Shown here piece by piece: positions 41,401-51,169 of a DNA stretch of 64,000 bases. The DNA is taken from contig CBDDDL010000004.1 in NCBI GenBank assembly GCA_965226645.1, forward strand, positions 1,054,001-1,118,000. The letters are read 5' to 3'. This DNA is from Poriferisodalis sp965226645. GTDB taxonomy: Bacteria > Actinomycetota > Acidimicrobiia > Acidimicrobiales > Poriferisodalaceae. Within the stretch, counting starts at the first letter, position 1; each line of letters starts with the position of its first letter. Position numbers and translations under genes: made by a program. Under the pieces are notes generated by a model. That model was not told the origin of the DNA. It made no database searches and saw only the letters and a program-made list of their open reading frames with translations.

Positions 41401-43546
41401 GCCCCCTCAGCGACCCTCACCGGCTCCGCGGTCACCGACCACACCGGCGTGTCGTTGTCTTCGATGGTCACCGTCGCCGACCCGACCGCGCCGCCACCGT
41501 GGGACGCCGTGACCACGACGGTCTCGTCGCCGCTCTCGATGACACCGTCATCCACCGCGGTCACCGCCGCGGTCACCGACGTGTCCCCCGCGTCCAGAGT
41601 CAACGACGACGACGACAGCGAATAATCCGAGCCTGCCGCGGTGCCCCCCACCGCCAGCATGATCGTCTGAGCAGACTCGAACGTCTTGTCGACCGACACC
41701 GTGATCGTCGACTCCGCCCCCTCAGCGACCCTCGCCGGCTCCGCGGTCACCGACCACACCGACGTGTCGTTGGGTGGTGCGCCGAGGCCGGGGACGGCGT
41801 AGGCGTAGAGGGTTGCGTCGGAGCTGTCGACGACCCACAGGATGTGGCCGTTGGACCAGATGCCGTTGGGGGAGTTGGTTCTGCTCGCGAGGGTGGAGAG
41901 GTCTATGGCCGGTTGGCGCTGCCCGCCGGCGAGGCTGTGAGCGATGATCTCGCCGCCGAACCAAGAAGCGGCCAGCAGCGTGTCGCCGTTGGACCAGATC
42001 CCGAAGGGGTTGTAGGCCTCGCCGGGGTTCTTGTCGAGGTCGAGTTCCTTGTCGGCGACGCGGGCTTTGGTGGTCAGGTCGTAGGCGTAGACGCGGCTGT
42101 CGGTGAAGTCGGCGACCCACATGGTGGTGCCGTCGGACCAGATCCCGGCAGGTTCGCCGTTGCGGGCGACGGCGAGATCGCGGTCGGCTTGACGCACGCC
42201 GTCAGAGATCCCATAGGCGCGCACCCAGCCGCCGTTGACGTCAGAGACCCACAGCGGTGTCGCCATTCGACCACAAGCCCGCCGCGTACTCGACACGCCC
42301 GGGCAGGGCGAAACCGCGGCCAGTTTGTTGGGTGCCGTCAGCGAGGGAGTAGAAGCTGATCCTGCCCGCGGTGGTGACGACCCACACATCTGTGCCGTCA
42401 GACCACACCCCGCTAGGCGAGCTGACGCCCGGCAGGGCAATATCACGGTCCGCCAGCCGCTCACCCCAAACCGCATCCGGCTCTCCGCGGGCGACAGTGA
42501 CGGTGTAGGTCCTGGTGGTGGCAGCGTCCTCGGCGGTGACGGTCACAGTGATCTCGTTGTCGCCCACAACCAACGACACGAACCGGCTCATCCCCTGCGT
42601 CTCGCCGCCGCCGCCAGCGATCACGACACCGGCCCCACCGTCGCGGGCAACCGCAGTGACCACAGTCGACGACACGCCATAGCCCACACTCGCCGCATAA
42701 GCAGTGGTGCCAGCATCAAAACCGCCGATACCGACACCCGACAGCACCAGCGACGACAACGCTGCATCAGTCGAGACCGGCGTGTCGTTGGCTTCGATGG
42801 TGACCGTCGCCGAGCCGACCGCTCCGCCGTGGCTGGCGGTGACGACCACGGTCTCGTCGCTTTCCTCGTCGCTGTCGTCAACCGCGGTCACCGTCGCGGT
42901 CACCGACGTGTCCCCCGCGTCCAGAGTCAACGACGACGACGACAGCGAATAATCCGAGCTCGCCGCGGTGCCCCCCACCGCCAGCGTGATCGTCTGATCA
43001 ACCGCGAACGTCTTGTCGACCGACACCGTGATCGTCGACTCCGCCCCCTCAACGACCCTCACCGGCTCCGCGGTCACCGACCACACCGACGTGTCGTTGT
43101 CTTCGATGGTCACCGTCGCCGACCCGACCGCGCCGCCACCGTGGGACGCCGTGACCACGACGGTCTCGTCGCTTTCCTCGTCGCTGTCGTCAACAGCGGT
43201 CACCGTCGCGGTCAGCGACGTGTCGCCGGCGTGCAGGGTCAACGACGATGACGACAACGTGTAGTCGGTGCCCTCAGCGGTGCCCCCCGTCGTCAGCGTG
43301 ATCGTCTGATCAACCGCGAACGCTTTGCCCGCCGACACCGTGATCGTCGACTCCGCCCCCTCAGCGACCCTCGCCGGCTCCGCGGTCACCGACCAGGTTG
43401 GCGTGTCGTTGTCTTCGATGGTGACTGTGATGGTGTTGTGGGAGCCGGCGGAGAGCCCCTGGGGCAGGGTCCCCAGCCTCAGCAGGACCGACTCGCTTTC
43501 CTCGCTGACGGTGTCGTCGGTGGCTGTGAGGGTGATGGTCTTAACC
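38499..43546 (-). pseudogene. Giant Calx-beta / cadherin-like / propeller surface protein, frameshifted and 5'-truncated
   Basis: Two overlapping frames make one ancestral gene of over 1670 codons. From the N-terminal side: a partial then two Calx-beta domains (WSVTAEPVRVVEGAESTITV, GSATVTIEDNDT), a cadherin-like domain, a propeller region with GVWSDGTDVWVVTTAGRISF units; then seven more Calx-beta domains, a second cadherin-like domain and a second propeller (GIRSNGTTMWVADFTDSRVY), ending AVPGLGAPPNHTAGSGN. At about 42257 one extra base (ACACCGCTGTGGGT against CCACGCTTTGGGT in the second copy) shifts the frame. The 5' end stops at the IS1380 terminus at 43546, so no signal peptide remains. 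The downstream 1325-codon frame could still be translated only from an internal start. Calx-beta domains usually bind calcium in adhesion proteins. Confidence 0.85.
39550..41760 (-). repeat. Seven ~315-bp tandem Calx-beta repeats
   Basis: Successive units begin at spacings of about 312-321 bases and are nearly identical at DNA level, each encoding about 105 residues from WSVTAEP to DNDT. The variable positions recur in mixed combinations (SVIEGGDE or SDEESDE; FETAQ or FAVDQ), a sign of gene conversion among units. Confidence 0.93.
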
Positions 43547-44143
43547 TGAATCCACCGATTGGCCTTTGGCGAGCGCGGGTTTCGCGGGTCGGTGGCGGGT
43601 TGGGGTCGCGCCGGGTTGTTGGGGGTGTGGTTTGGTGTGTTTGGGCGTGTTCGGCTAGGGGTGCGGGTGTGGTTTGGGGTTGTCGACGCTGGGTTTGTGT
43701 GGGGGCGTCAGTTCCGGGCTGTGCCGTTTAGCCGGAGGGTCCGGGCAGGGCTCGCAGGGCGCTGAGTGTGGCTCGGAATTGTGTTTCCCAGGGCCAGCGG
43801 GCGGGGTATCGCAGGGTGGGTGTGCCGGATCGGTTGACTGCTACGGCTGCGAGGGCGACGAGTCGGGTGCGGCGGGAGCGGTTCGTGGCCGGCGGCGCGT
43901 CGGCGAGGGCGGCGGTCCAGTGGCCGATGTTGTGGGCGAGCACGGCGCAGGCGAGCCATGCGCAGTTCGCGCCGTAGTGGCCTGAGGGGACGTGCTCGAG
44001 CCCGGTGCCTTCTTTGAGGTCGCGGATGGCGAGCTCGACGACGGCGTGGCCGCGGTGGAACTCGTCCGCGGCGGCGGTGTCGAGTTCGGTGTTGGTGATG
44101 AATGCGTGGTGTCGCCAGTCGGGCCACAGTCGTTGTTGTGCGG
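43546..44143 (-). mobile_element. IS1380 element, 3' part only
   Basis: Starts at CCTGAATCCACCGATT, its outer end, and runs to the IS3 insertion at 44144. It encodes the C-terminal 140 residues of an IS1380 transposase on the minus strand (43728-44153): WRHHAFITNTELDTAAADEF, GHAVVELAIRDLKEGTGLEH, and the closing RYPARWPWETQFRATLSALR. The catalytic N-terminal part is lost. It destroyed the 5' end of the Calx-beta gene. About 150 bases next to the outer end are non-coding. Confidence 0.85.
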
Positions 44144-44197
44144 TGAATCGCACTGGCTTTGTTGGAGGCTCCTGATCTTGGATACGAGGATGGAGTC

Positions 44198-44539
44198 ATG
44201 CCACATGAGATGTCGCCTGGGAAGCCGACGACGCGTCGGTACAGCGAGGCGGAGAAGGAACGGGCTGTGCGTGCGGTGCGTCAGCTGCGTAAGGAGCTGG
44301 GCACCGATCACGGGACGGCGGGGCGGGTCGCGGCGCAGTTGGGGATCGGGGTGGAGTCGCTGCGGTCGTGGGTGCGCCAGGCCGAGGTCGATGCTGGGGT
44401 GCGCCCTGGTGCGAGCAGCGAGCAGGCTGAGCGGATCAAGGCGCTGGGGGCCGAGGTCCGGGAGCTGCGGCGGGCGAACGAGATCTTGCGCAAGGCGTCG
44501 GCTTTCTTCGCGGCGGAGCTCGACCGCCCACTGAGGTGA
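44198..44539 (+). CDS. IS3 transposase OrfA
   Basis: 113 residues from ATG 44198 (MPHEMSPGKPTTRRYSEAEK). The HTH is GTAGRVAAQLGIGVESLRSW followed by a leucine-zipper-like coiled region (QAERIKALGAEVRELRRANE, ILRKASAFFAAELDR). It overlaps orfB by GTGA at 44536-44539. The intact copy in the window; the matching gene in copy B is frameshifted. Confidence 0.88.
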   Translation: MPHEMSPGKPTTRRYSEAEKERAVRAVRQLRKELGTDHGTAGRVAAQLGIGVESLRSWVRQAEVDAGVRPGASSEQAERIKALGAEVRELRRANEILRKASAFFAAELDRPLR

Positions 44540-45138
44540 CGGTGTCGTTCGTCGACGCCCATCGTGGCGAGCTCGGGGTCGAGCCCATCTGCACTGCGCT
44601 GGGGGTGGCCCCGAGCACGTACTACGCGGCCAAGCACCGCCAACGGCTGCCATCGGCGCGGGCGGTCTCGGACGCGGTGTGGATGCCGGTCTTGTTGGCG
44701 TTGTGGGTCGCGAACCGCAAGGTCTACGGGGCACGCAAGCTGAGCAAGGCCGCCCGACGCGCGGGTCACGAGATCGGCCGGGACCAGGTCGCCCGGCTGA
44801 TGCGTGAGCTGGGCGTACGCGGCGTCAGCCGGCGGCGCAAGATGTTCACCACCCGCCGCGATCGGGACGCGGTTCGGGCCGCGGACCTGGTCAACCGCGA
44901 CTTCACCGCGGATCGGCCCGACGCGTTGTGGGTGACGGATCTGACCTATGTCGCGACCCGTGCAGGGATGGCCTATGTGTGCTTCATAGTGGACGCTTTC
45001 TCCCGCCGCATCGTGGGCTGGCGGGTCGCTTCGCACATGCGCACCGAGATGGTCCTCGACGCATTGGAGATGGCCCGCCGCTCACGCGGCGGCCGTCGCC
45101 TGGTCGGGCTCGTGGCACACTCCGACGCCGGATCGCAA
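44536..45138 (+). pseudogene. IS3 transposase OrfB, truncated by IS30
   Basis: GTG start at 44536. It keeps the N-terminal HTH_21 region (VEPICTALGVAPSTYYAAKH, KVYGARKLSKAARRAGHEIG) and the rve core through the first Asp (LWVTDLTYVATRAGMAYVCF) and second Asp (LVAHSDAGSQ). The frame then runs into IS30 sequence, so the catalytic Glu is missing. Inactive. Confidence 0.88.
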
Positions 45139-45185
45139 GCTGGATTCAACTGGTGGTCGCAACACCTCGATGATGGAGGTGCGAG

Positions 45186-47922
45186 ATGGCGACGATGCGG
45201 GAGCGGCAGCGCGAGGTCCAGCTGTATCGGGGGCAGATCCGGTCGCCGGGGCGGCCGACGGTCGCGTGGCGGCAGGACCGGGTTCGGTTCTGGGCGGCGA
45301 TCGCTGACGGCGAGAAGACCGGGGACGCGGCGGCACAAGCGGGGGTGTCATCCCCCGTTGGGTTCCGGTGGTTCCGCCACGCTGGCGGGGTGAACCCATG
45401 TTTGTCCCCGACGGTGTCGGGCCGGTTTCTGTCGTTTGCCGAGCGTGAGGACATCGCGTTGTTCCGGGCCCAGGGCCTCGGTGCGTGAGATCGCCCGCAG
45501 GCTCGATCGCAGCCCGTCGACGGTCTCGCGGGAGCTTCGCCGCAACGCGTCGACGAGAACATTCTGAATCGCACTGGCTTTGTTGGAGGCTCCTGATCTT
45601 GGATACGAGGATGGGGTCATGCCACATGAGATGTCGCCTGGGAAGCCGACGACGCGTCGGTACAGCGAGGCGGAGAAGGAACGGCTGTGCGTGCGGTGCG
45701 TCAGCTGCGTAAGGAGCTGGGCACCGATCACGGGACGGTGAAGCGGGTCGCGGCCCAGTTGGGGATCGGAGTGGAGTCGCTGCGGTCGTGGGTCAGGCAG
45801 GCCGAGGTCGATGCTGGGGTGCGCCCTGGTGTGAACAGCGAGCAGGCTGAGCGGATCAAGGCGTTGGAGCAGGAGAACCGGGAGCTGCGCGCGCGAACGA
45901 GATCTTGCGCAAGGCGTCGGCTTTCTTCGCGGCGGAGCTCGACCGCCCACAGAGGTGACGGTGTCGTTCGTCGACGCCCATCGTGGCGAGCTCGGGGTCG
46001 AGCCCATCTGCACTGCGCTGCAGGTGGCCCCGAGCACGTACTACGCGGCCAAGCACCGCCAACGGCTGCCATCGGCGCGGGCGGTCTCGGACGCGGTGTG
46101 GATGCCGATCTTGTTGGCGTTGTGGATCGCGAACCGCAAGGTCTACGGGGCGCGCAAGCTGTGGAAGGCCGCCCGACGCGCCGGTCACGAGATCGGCCGG
46201 GACCAGGTCGCCCGGCTGATGCGTGAGCTGGGCGTACGCGGCGTCAGCCGGCGGCGCAAGATGTTCACCACGCGTCAGCGATCCTGACGCTGTGCGGGCG
46301 CCTGACCTGGTCAACCGGGACTTCACCGCGGATCGGCCCGACGCGTTGTGGGTGACGGATCTGACCTATGTCGCGACCCGGGCAGGGATGGCCTATGTGT
46401 GCTTCATCGTGGACGCGTTCTCCCGCCGCATCGTGGGCTGGCGCGTCGCTTCGCACATGCGCACCGAGATGGTCCCGACGCATTGGAGATGGCCCGCCGC
46501 TCACGCGGCGGCCGTCGCCTGGTCGGGCTCGTGGCACACTCCGACGCCGGATCGCAATTCACGTCGCTGCGATTCACCGAACGCCTCGACGAGATCGGCG
46601 CCCGCCCCAGCATCGGCACCGTCGCCGATTCCTATGACAACGCATTGGCCGAGACGACCAACGGTCTCTACAAGGCCGAATGCGCCTACGGACCCGACAC
46701 ACACGGCTGGCACGACACCGACCAGCTCGAACTCGCCACCCCCGCTGGGTGCCTGGTTCAACCAGCAACGGCTCCATGGCCACTGCAACGACACCCCGCC
46801 AGCAGAATTCGAAGCAGCGTTCTACGCTGCCCACAAGACCACCCCAACCGGGGCTGGAAAACCAAACCAATGAGTCTCCAACAAAGCCAGAGCGGTTCAT
46901 TCCGGCTTGAGTACAAGGCGACGATCGCGCAGTGGCACGCAGAGCGGCGCGCTCGTCGTGCGAGGCCAGCGAAGCTCGCCGGCAACGATCGGCTTCGCAG
47001 CTATGTGGCTGAGCGGCTCTCGGGCGCGGTTCGGGCGCCCGGCGGTAGCGCCTTGGGGCCTGTTGGCCCGAAGTGGCAGGGCCGCAACAAGCCCCATCGT
47101 GGGGACCGCCGCTGGACCCAGGGCTGGAGTCCCGAGCAGATCTCGAACCGGCTGCGTGTCGATTTCCCCGATGATGAGTCCATGCGCATCAGCCACGAGG
47201 CCATCTATCAGGCGCTCTGCGTCGAACGCCGGGGTGCGCTCGGCCGTGAGCTGGTCGCGTGCCTGCGCTCGGGGAGGGCGCTGCGGGTTCCTCGGGCCCG
47301 GACCCGCCAGGCCGCCTGGGCCCAACTCACCGCGGAGGTGATGATCAGCAAACGACCCGCCGAGGTCGAACACCGGGCCGTGCCCGGACATTGGGACCGC
47401 GATCTGGTGATCGGTCTGAAGCGCTCAGCCATTGGCACCCTTGTCGAGCGCACCACCCGCTTCACGATGCTGATCCACCTGCCACGCGAACACGGCTACG
47501 GCGTGATCGCCCGCACCAAGAACGGCCCCGCCCTCGCCGGCTACGGCGCGATCACCATGAAGAACGCGCTCGCTGCATCGATGACCACACTGCCCGAGCA
47601 GCTGCGCCGCTCGGTGACCTGGGACCGCGGCAAGGAACTGTCCGCCCACGCCGCGTTCACTGTCGAGACCGACATCGCGGTCTGCTTCGCCGACCCCAAG
47701 AGCCCTTGGCAGCGCGGCACCAACGAGAACACCAACGGGCTGCTGCGCCAATACTTCCCCAAAGGCACCGACCTGTCCCGCTGGACCGCCGAAGAGATCG
47801 AAGCCGTCGCCGCGACCATCAACACGCGGCCACGCAAGACCCTCGGATGGAAGACCCCAGCAGAAGCCCTCGACGAACACCTACGCTCGCTACAACAACC
47901 CGGTGTTGCGACGACCGGTTGA
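45186..47922 (+). pseudogene. IS30 transposase split by an IS3 insertion
   Basis: The first part (45186-45564) begins MATMRERQREVQLYRGQIRS and has a frameshift near 45480, after which VREIARRLDRSPSTVSRELR (HTH) is read. The second part continues at 46903 with RLEYKATIAQWHAERRARRA and holds the DDE domain: GHWDRDLVIGLKRSAIGTLV, SVTWDRGKELSAHAAF and PWQRGTNENTNGLLRQYFPK. Removing IS3 and one TTC restores STRTF-RLEYK exactly. Two lesions make it inactive. Confidence 0.88.
45565..46899 (+). mobile_element. IS3-family element copy B, full length but decayed
   Basis: Complete ends TGAATCGCACTGGC and GCCAGAGCGGTTCA with three-base target duplication TTC (45562-45564 and 46900-46902). The orfA frame is broken twice by single-base losses (near 45683 and 45892) relative to copy A; orfB has breaks near 46275, 46475 and 46738. 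The pieces still spell DLTYVATRAGMAYVCFIVDA, HSDAGSQFTSLRFTERLDEI and ALAETTNGLYKAECAYGPDT, so all DDE residues remain, but no intact protein can be made. Confidence 0.92.
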
Positions 47923-47929
47923 ATCCAGC

Positions 47930-48560
47930 CCGACAACGAGCGCACCGTCACGATCGACCACGTCGCGGGGGTGCCGGTCAGGCATCCTGAGATGGTCGCG
48001 ATCGGCGGTCACTACGGGATCACGATCGCGACGTGTGTGCCGGCGGACCCTGAATCCAAAGGCGGGTCAGAGGCGACGGTGCGGGTCGCCAAGGCCGACT
48101 TGGTGCCCGCCGACGCGAACCTGCGCGGCGACTACACCAGCTGGGCCGAGCTGGTCGATGCGTGCGACGCGTGGATGGCCGAGGTCAACGGCCGTGAGCA
48201 TCGGGTGACCCGGCGCGCCCGGCTGGGCCGCTCGGGCGGCGTCCGAAACCGACGAGCGCGGCCGAGGCCGAGTTCCTCTCCATCGGAGACGGCGCCCGCA
48301 CCTGGCTCGTTGAAGCAGCTGCTGCGGGCACGACCCGCATGAAGGTCAAGATGGCCCAAGCCGTCACCCTTGCCCGACTGCACGGCGCCGAGCGGCTTGA
48401 CGGGGCGCTCGGCGCCGCCGCGATGTTCGGCCGCTTCGCAGACGGCGACCTGGCCTCGATCCTGGCCGCTGACCCGCCCGGACAGCGCCGACGCGCCGAT
48501 GACGTGCACTCGCTGCAGCCCGGTACCGCCGCCTGGGGTCGCCTCGGAGGCGACCGATGA
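47930..48560 (+). pseudogene. istA: IS21-family istA transposase remnant
   Basis: First frame gives VTIDHVAGVPVRHPEMVAIG and PADPESKGGSEATVRVAKAD, the end of the rve core of IstA, to EVNGREHRVTRRAR. After a break near 48225 another frame gives EAEFLSIGDGARTWLVEAAA, TTRMKVKMAQAVTLARLHGA and LQPGTAAWGRLGGDR, the usual IstA C-terminus. The N-terminal half and a middle piece are absent. The istA stop at 48558-48560 overlaps the istB start. Confidence 0.82.
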
Positions 48561-48908
48561 ACCCAGCACCGATCGACGAGGTCGTCGACCTGTTGCGCAC
48601 CCTGCGCCTGCCCCACATGCGCGCCGCAGCACCGGAGTTGTTGGCCACCGCCAAAGCACAACGCTGGGAACCGGCCGAAGCAATGCGCGCACTGCACACC
48701 GAGGAGCTCGCCGGCCGTCAAGCATCCTCAATCCGGGCCCGGCGCAAAGCGGCCGGGTTCCCCACCGGCAAGAACCACTTCCTTGAAGCGCTCGGCCAGG
48801 CCGCCGTCGATGCCGGCCACAAAGTGTCCTGGTTCAGTCTCGAGCACCTCGGCGCGCTCGTGCGCCGCCACAGCGCCGACGACACCGCCGGCGACAGCAT
48901 CCGCCTCA
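48557..48908 (+). pseudogene. istB: IS21 istB helper ATPase with internal deletion
   Basis: Starts MNPAPIDEVVDLLRTLRLPH and RARRKAAGFPTGK, then jumps directly to NHFLEALGQAAVDAGHKVSW. In intact IstB about 35 residues separate these, including the Walker A Gly-rich loop; the two TGK stretches probably recombined. After ADDTAGDSIRLTQ the IstB sequence ends. Cannot function. Confidence 0.8.
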
Positions 48909-48914
48909 CCCAGG

Positions 48915-48963
48915 CCACCGCCGGCAAGGGGGTGACGTCACTGACCAACTGAGCTACGGGCAC
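48915..48963 (-). other. Possible 5' half of a tRNA gene
   Basis: On the minus strand GTGCCCGTAGCTCAGTTGGT resembles acceptor 5' strand, T8-A9 and D-stem/loop of a tRNA. The following bases (CAGTGACGTCACCCCC) pair poorly as a D-stem closure. No 3' half with a T-loop is seen, so it is a fragment at best, next to the IS21 debris. Confidence 0.35.
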
Positions 48964-48966
48964 ACA

Positions 48967-49045
48967 CCTGGCCACCACCGGGCAGTTCTATTGGCCACGA
49001 GCGGGCAGTTCTACTGTCCGCCACTGGGCAGATCCCACCGGCCAT
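48967..49045 (+). mobile_element. IS21 right-end repeats
   Basis: Three spaced copies related to GGCCACNNNCGGGCAGTTCTA lie here, the kind of multiple terminal repeat found at IS21-family ends. They mark the outer limit of the IS cluster. From 49046 to 49307 no gene is supported. Confidence 0.65.
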
Positions 49046-49307
49046 TGACAGACGGCATCGGACACGGCGATGAAGCGGCTTTCCAGTGACACATTACGAA
49101 TGTTTTTGTGTGCAATTGCTGACTACTTGCAACAATATGGAAGAGCCAACTAGGGGTATCAAGTTCGGCGAATTGGAGCAGCCGTTATACAATCTCCCGT
49201 GCACCAAGGGTCCAAGACGCGAAACCTATGGAGGGGCTTATCTCGGGGATAACCTCCACGCAACGAGAGATTGGCATCAGAATGCGGCGCCCCGAGGTTG
49301 CTTCGAC

Positions 49308-49754
49308 ATGACAAACCGGCCGACAGCTCTTGGCGACCGTGTTGCTACTCTGGCCGACGCCATCGCTCTTGGCACCGAACGTGAGGCCGCTCGACTAGAT
49401 CTCGGTCCTAACGAACTCGCCTTTCTGAAGCTCTTTGAGAGACGTGAAGAATGGACTGCGTCGCAGGTCGTGGACTCACTTTCGCTTGATCCATCACAGG
49501 TGAGCCGCCTCGTCGGTCAACTCGCTGATCGGCGATTGCTGCGGCGGAGGCGCACACGGACAGATCGGCGTGTTGTTCGTCTAACGCTGACTCCGAAGGG
49601 TTCCGAACTCATCAAGATGTACAGAGATCACGTGGCTAACTATGAGGCTTACCTCTTGGCCGACGTCAGTACGCAAGAGATGAGTGGATTTCTCTCGACA
49701 ACCCACAAGATCATCGATAGACAGGAGCAGTATCGGCAGGTGATTGACGGGTAA
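49308..49754 (+). CDS. MarR-family transcriptional regulator
   Basis: 148 residues from ATG 49308 (MTNRPTALGDRVATLADAIA). A MarR winged helix is clear: LGPNELAFLKLFERREEWTA, SQVVDSLSLDPSQVSRLVGQ, LADRRLLRRRRTRTDRRVVR, LTLTPKGSELIKMY. The frame extends 74 codons upstream, but that part is not protein-like. Base composition is lower in GC than the neighbouring genes and codon use is more mixed, hinting at recent transfer. No gene nearby is an obvious target. Confidence 0.85.
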   Translation: MTNRPTALGDRVATLADAIALGTEREAARLDLGPNELAFLKLFERREEWTASQVVDSLSLDPSQVSRLVGQLADRRLLRRRRTRTDRRVVRLTLTPKGSELIKMYRDHVANYEAYLLADVSTQEMSGFLSTTHKIIDRQEQYRQVIDG

Positions 49755-49994
49755 GACATGCAAGGATCTCATGCGAAGGCGCCGAAACACAAGTGTCGAG
49801 CATCTGCACCCCTTCCAATGAGTGGATCGTTGCGCTCTAGTTCTGCGGTCGTCGAATCACCTTCGACTGCTTCTCGTCTGACATTTGATGGAATCTAGCG
49901 AGTAGTGCACCCGTGTATGGCGCATATGTGTCATTCACATCACCGACGTAGGTGCCCGATCACGTTCTGCACTGATTCACACATGGATTGGTGG

Positions 49995-50215
49995 TGAATC
50001 ACCTCGGGTTTCGTGGAGGCTCTGGGGGTCCATGGGTTTCGCGTAGGCGTGATGTTGGATTCATGCTGCCGGTTTGTGTTGGTGTCGAATTTCGAACTCG
50101 ATGGGTGTCAGCATGCCAAGCGAGGTGTGGCGTCGCCCGCCACGTCCTGGACCGGTTCCACGTCATCAGATGGTTCCAAGCCGGCCTCACCGCTGAGCGC
50201 TTGGACCCTGATCAG
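49995..50215. mobile_element. Joined remnants of an IS3 tail and an ISL3 fragment
   Basis: The minus strand at about 50060-50137 gives RRHTSLGMLTPIEFEIRHQH, the usual C-terminus of IS3-type OrfB. Directly beside it the plus strand gives ARHVLDRFHVIRWFQAGLTA, the typical block of ISL3 transposases. Neither is complete. The rest of 49755-50251 holds no gene. Confidence 0.65.
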
Positions 50216-50251
50216 GGACGCCTGTCACTCCTGCCGGGTTGTCGAGAGCAT

Positions 50252-51169
50252 TTATTCGGTGAATATTTCGATTAGCCAGTTTGGGCTCGAGAGTTCGACG
50301 CCGTCTTGGCTGGCGAGGAGGTTCGCGAGGTTCAGAGACGGGAATCCTGGTTCGGTCTCTACGAAGTAGCCATTGGTCACGTAGTCGAGTTCGGTCACGC
50401 GACTGGCATCGATTGCGTGGCGGGCAAAGAAACGTTCGGTGTCCGCGAGGCCCCAGGCTGGGTCAAGTATGAGTGCGATACCGCCGGGCAGCGTCATGAT
50501 TTCGCCCGATTCTGACCGGAACACCGGAGCACTCACGCCGGCTTGGGCCTTGTCGAATTCTGACGCTTGGGCGTCGCCGCGTGCCGCAGCCGCATTCTCG
50601 GGATCGACGTTGTCTCTGGCGTCCGAGGCCGTGCCGGTATCGGGATGAACAGCCGGGTTCGGTTCGAGGAATACCAGCAGGACTCGGTTGCCGTCTTGCC
50701 ATGTGTAGGTATCGCTCGGCGTCTGCTCGTTGGTGGTCGATGCTGGCTCCTCGGGCCCGGCGCCAGTGCTCTCGCCGTCGGCAGACGGGTGTTCGACGGT
50801 ACTGCTGGCAGACGATCTGGGAGCATCGAATTTTGTGTCGCTCGATGTTCTGAGGCCTTGCGGTGGTGCCGGCGTCGCCCGTTTCGGCGACATCACGGAA
50901 TTCATGGGGCTGTTCGCTGCTGCAAGTGATCTCAGCACGGGAAGTTCTGCCGGCGTCTCGGATGCTGAGGCTCGCCGTTTGTCTCCGGCTGAGCCAAGGG
51001 ATGCGTCTGTCGGATGCGGGGAGCCGACCAAAGATACGACAGTGCCAGCTTCGTCATTCGGCGTTTGTGCCGACTGGAAGCGCGCGTATACAACTATTGA
51101 CAATGTGAGCACGGCGGCGACGGCTGCCGCGGCCCGAAGAAGTCTCGGGTACTTGGCGGCGGAGTTCAT
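50252..51169 (-). CDS. Membrane-anchored subtilase-prodomain-like protein
   Basis: 305 residues. One N-terminal membrane helix (LLRAAAAVAAVLTLSIVVYA, about 9-28) with basic residues before it predicts an extracytoplasmic body. A long Ser/Thr/Pro-rich stalk (to about 165) leads to a C-terminal domain of about 90 residues: GEIMTLPGGIALILDPAWGL, ADTERFFARHAIDASRVTEL, YVTNGYFVETEPGFPSLNLA and LLASQDGVELSSPNWLIEIF. The two strand-helix repeats and the closing 'GVExxxPNW' match the N-terminal inhibitor/chaperone prodomains of subtilases. The ATG overlaps the stop of the protease gene (TGATG), so the two are translationally coupled. It may inhibit, fold or tether the protease; this is inference. Confidence 0.7.
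   Translation of the reverse strand: MNSAAKYPRLLRAAAAVAAVLTLSIVVYARFQSAQTPNDEAGTVVSLVGSPHPTDASLGSAGDKRRASASETPAELPVLRSLAAANSPMNSVMSPKRATPAPPQGLRTSSDTKFDAPRSSASSTVEHPSADGESTGAGPEEPASTTNEQTPSDTYTWQDGNRVLLVFLEPNPAVHPDTGTASDARDNVDPENAAAARGDAQASEFDKAQAGVSAPVFRSESGEIMTLPGGIALILDPAWGLADTERFFARHAIDASRVTELDYVTNGYFVETEPGFPSLNLANLLASQDGVELSSPNWLIEIFTE

Larger units (their letters stand above)
44144..45138 (+). mobile_element. IS3-family element copy A, right end lost
   Basis: Left terminus TGAATCGCACTGGCTTTGTT at 44144, inserted into the IS1380 remnant. It contains intact orfA and most of orfB. Homology with copy B stops at 45138 where the IS30 element begins. The right part is not found after the IS30 end, so a deletion followed. 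Confidence 0.88.
45141..47927 (+). mobile_element. IS30-family element interrupted by IS3 copy B
   Basis: Terminal repeats TGGATTCAACTGGTGGTCGC (45141) and the complement of TGGATTCAACCGGTCGTCGC (ending 47927) match at 18 of 20 places. Inside it IS3 copy B occupies 45565-46899. Without it the element would be about 1.45 kb. Its ends differ from the other IS30 at 25.1 kb, so it is a different member. Confidence 0.88.

Noticed and set aside
40242..42359. 705-codon open frame on the plus strand (Arg/His-rich)
   Set aside because: It is the antisense shadow of the Calx-beta repeats; composition (HRRGHRRV) is not protein-like and it follows the repeat period.
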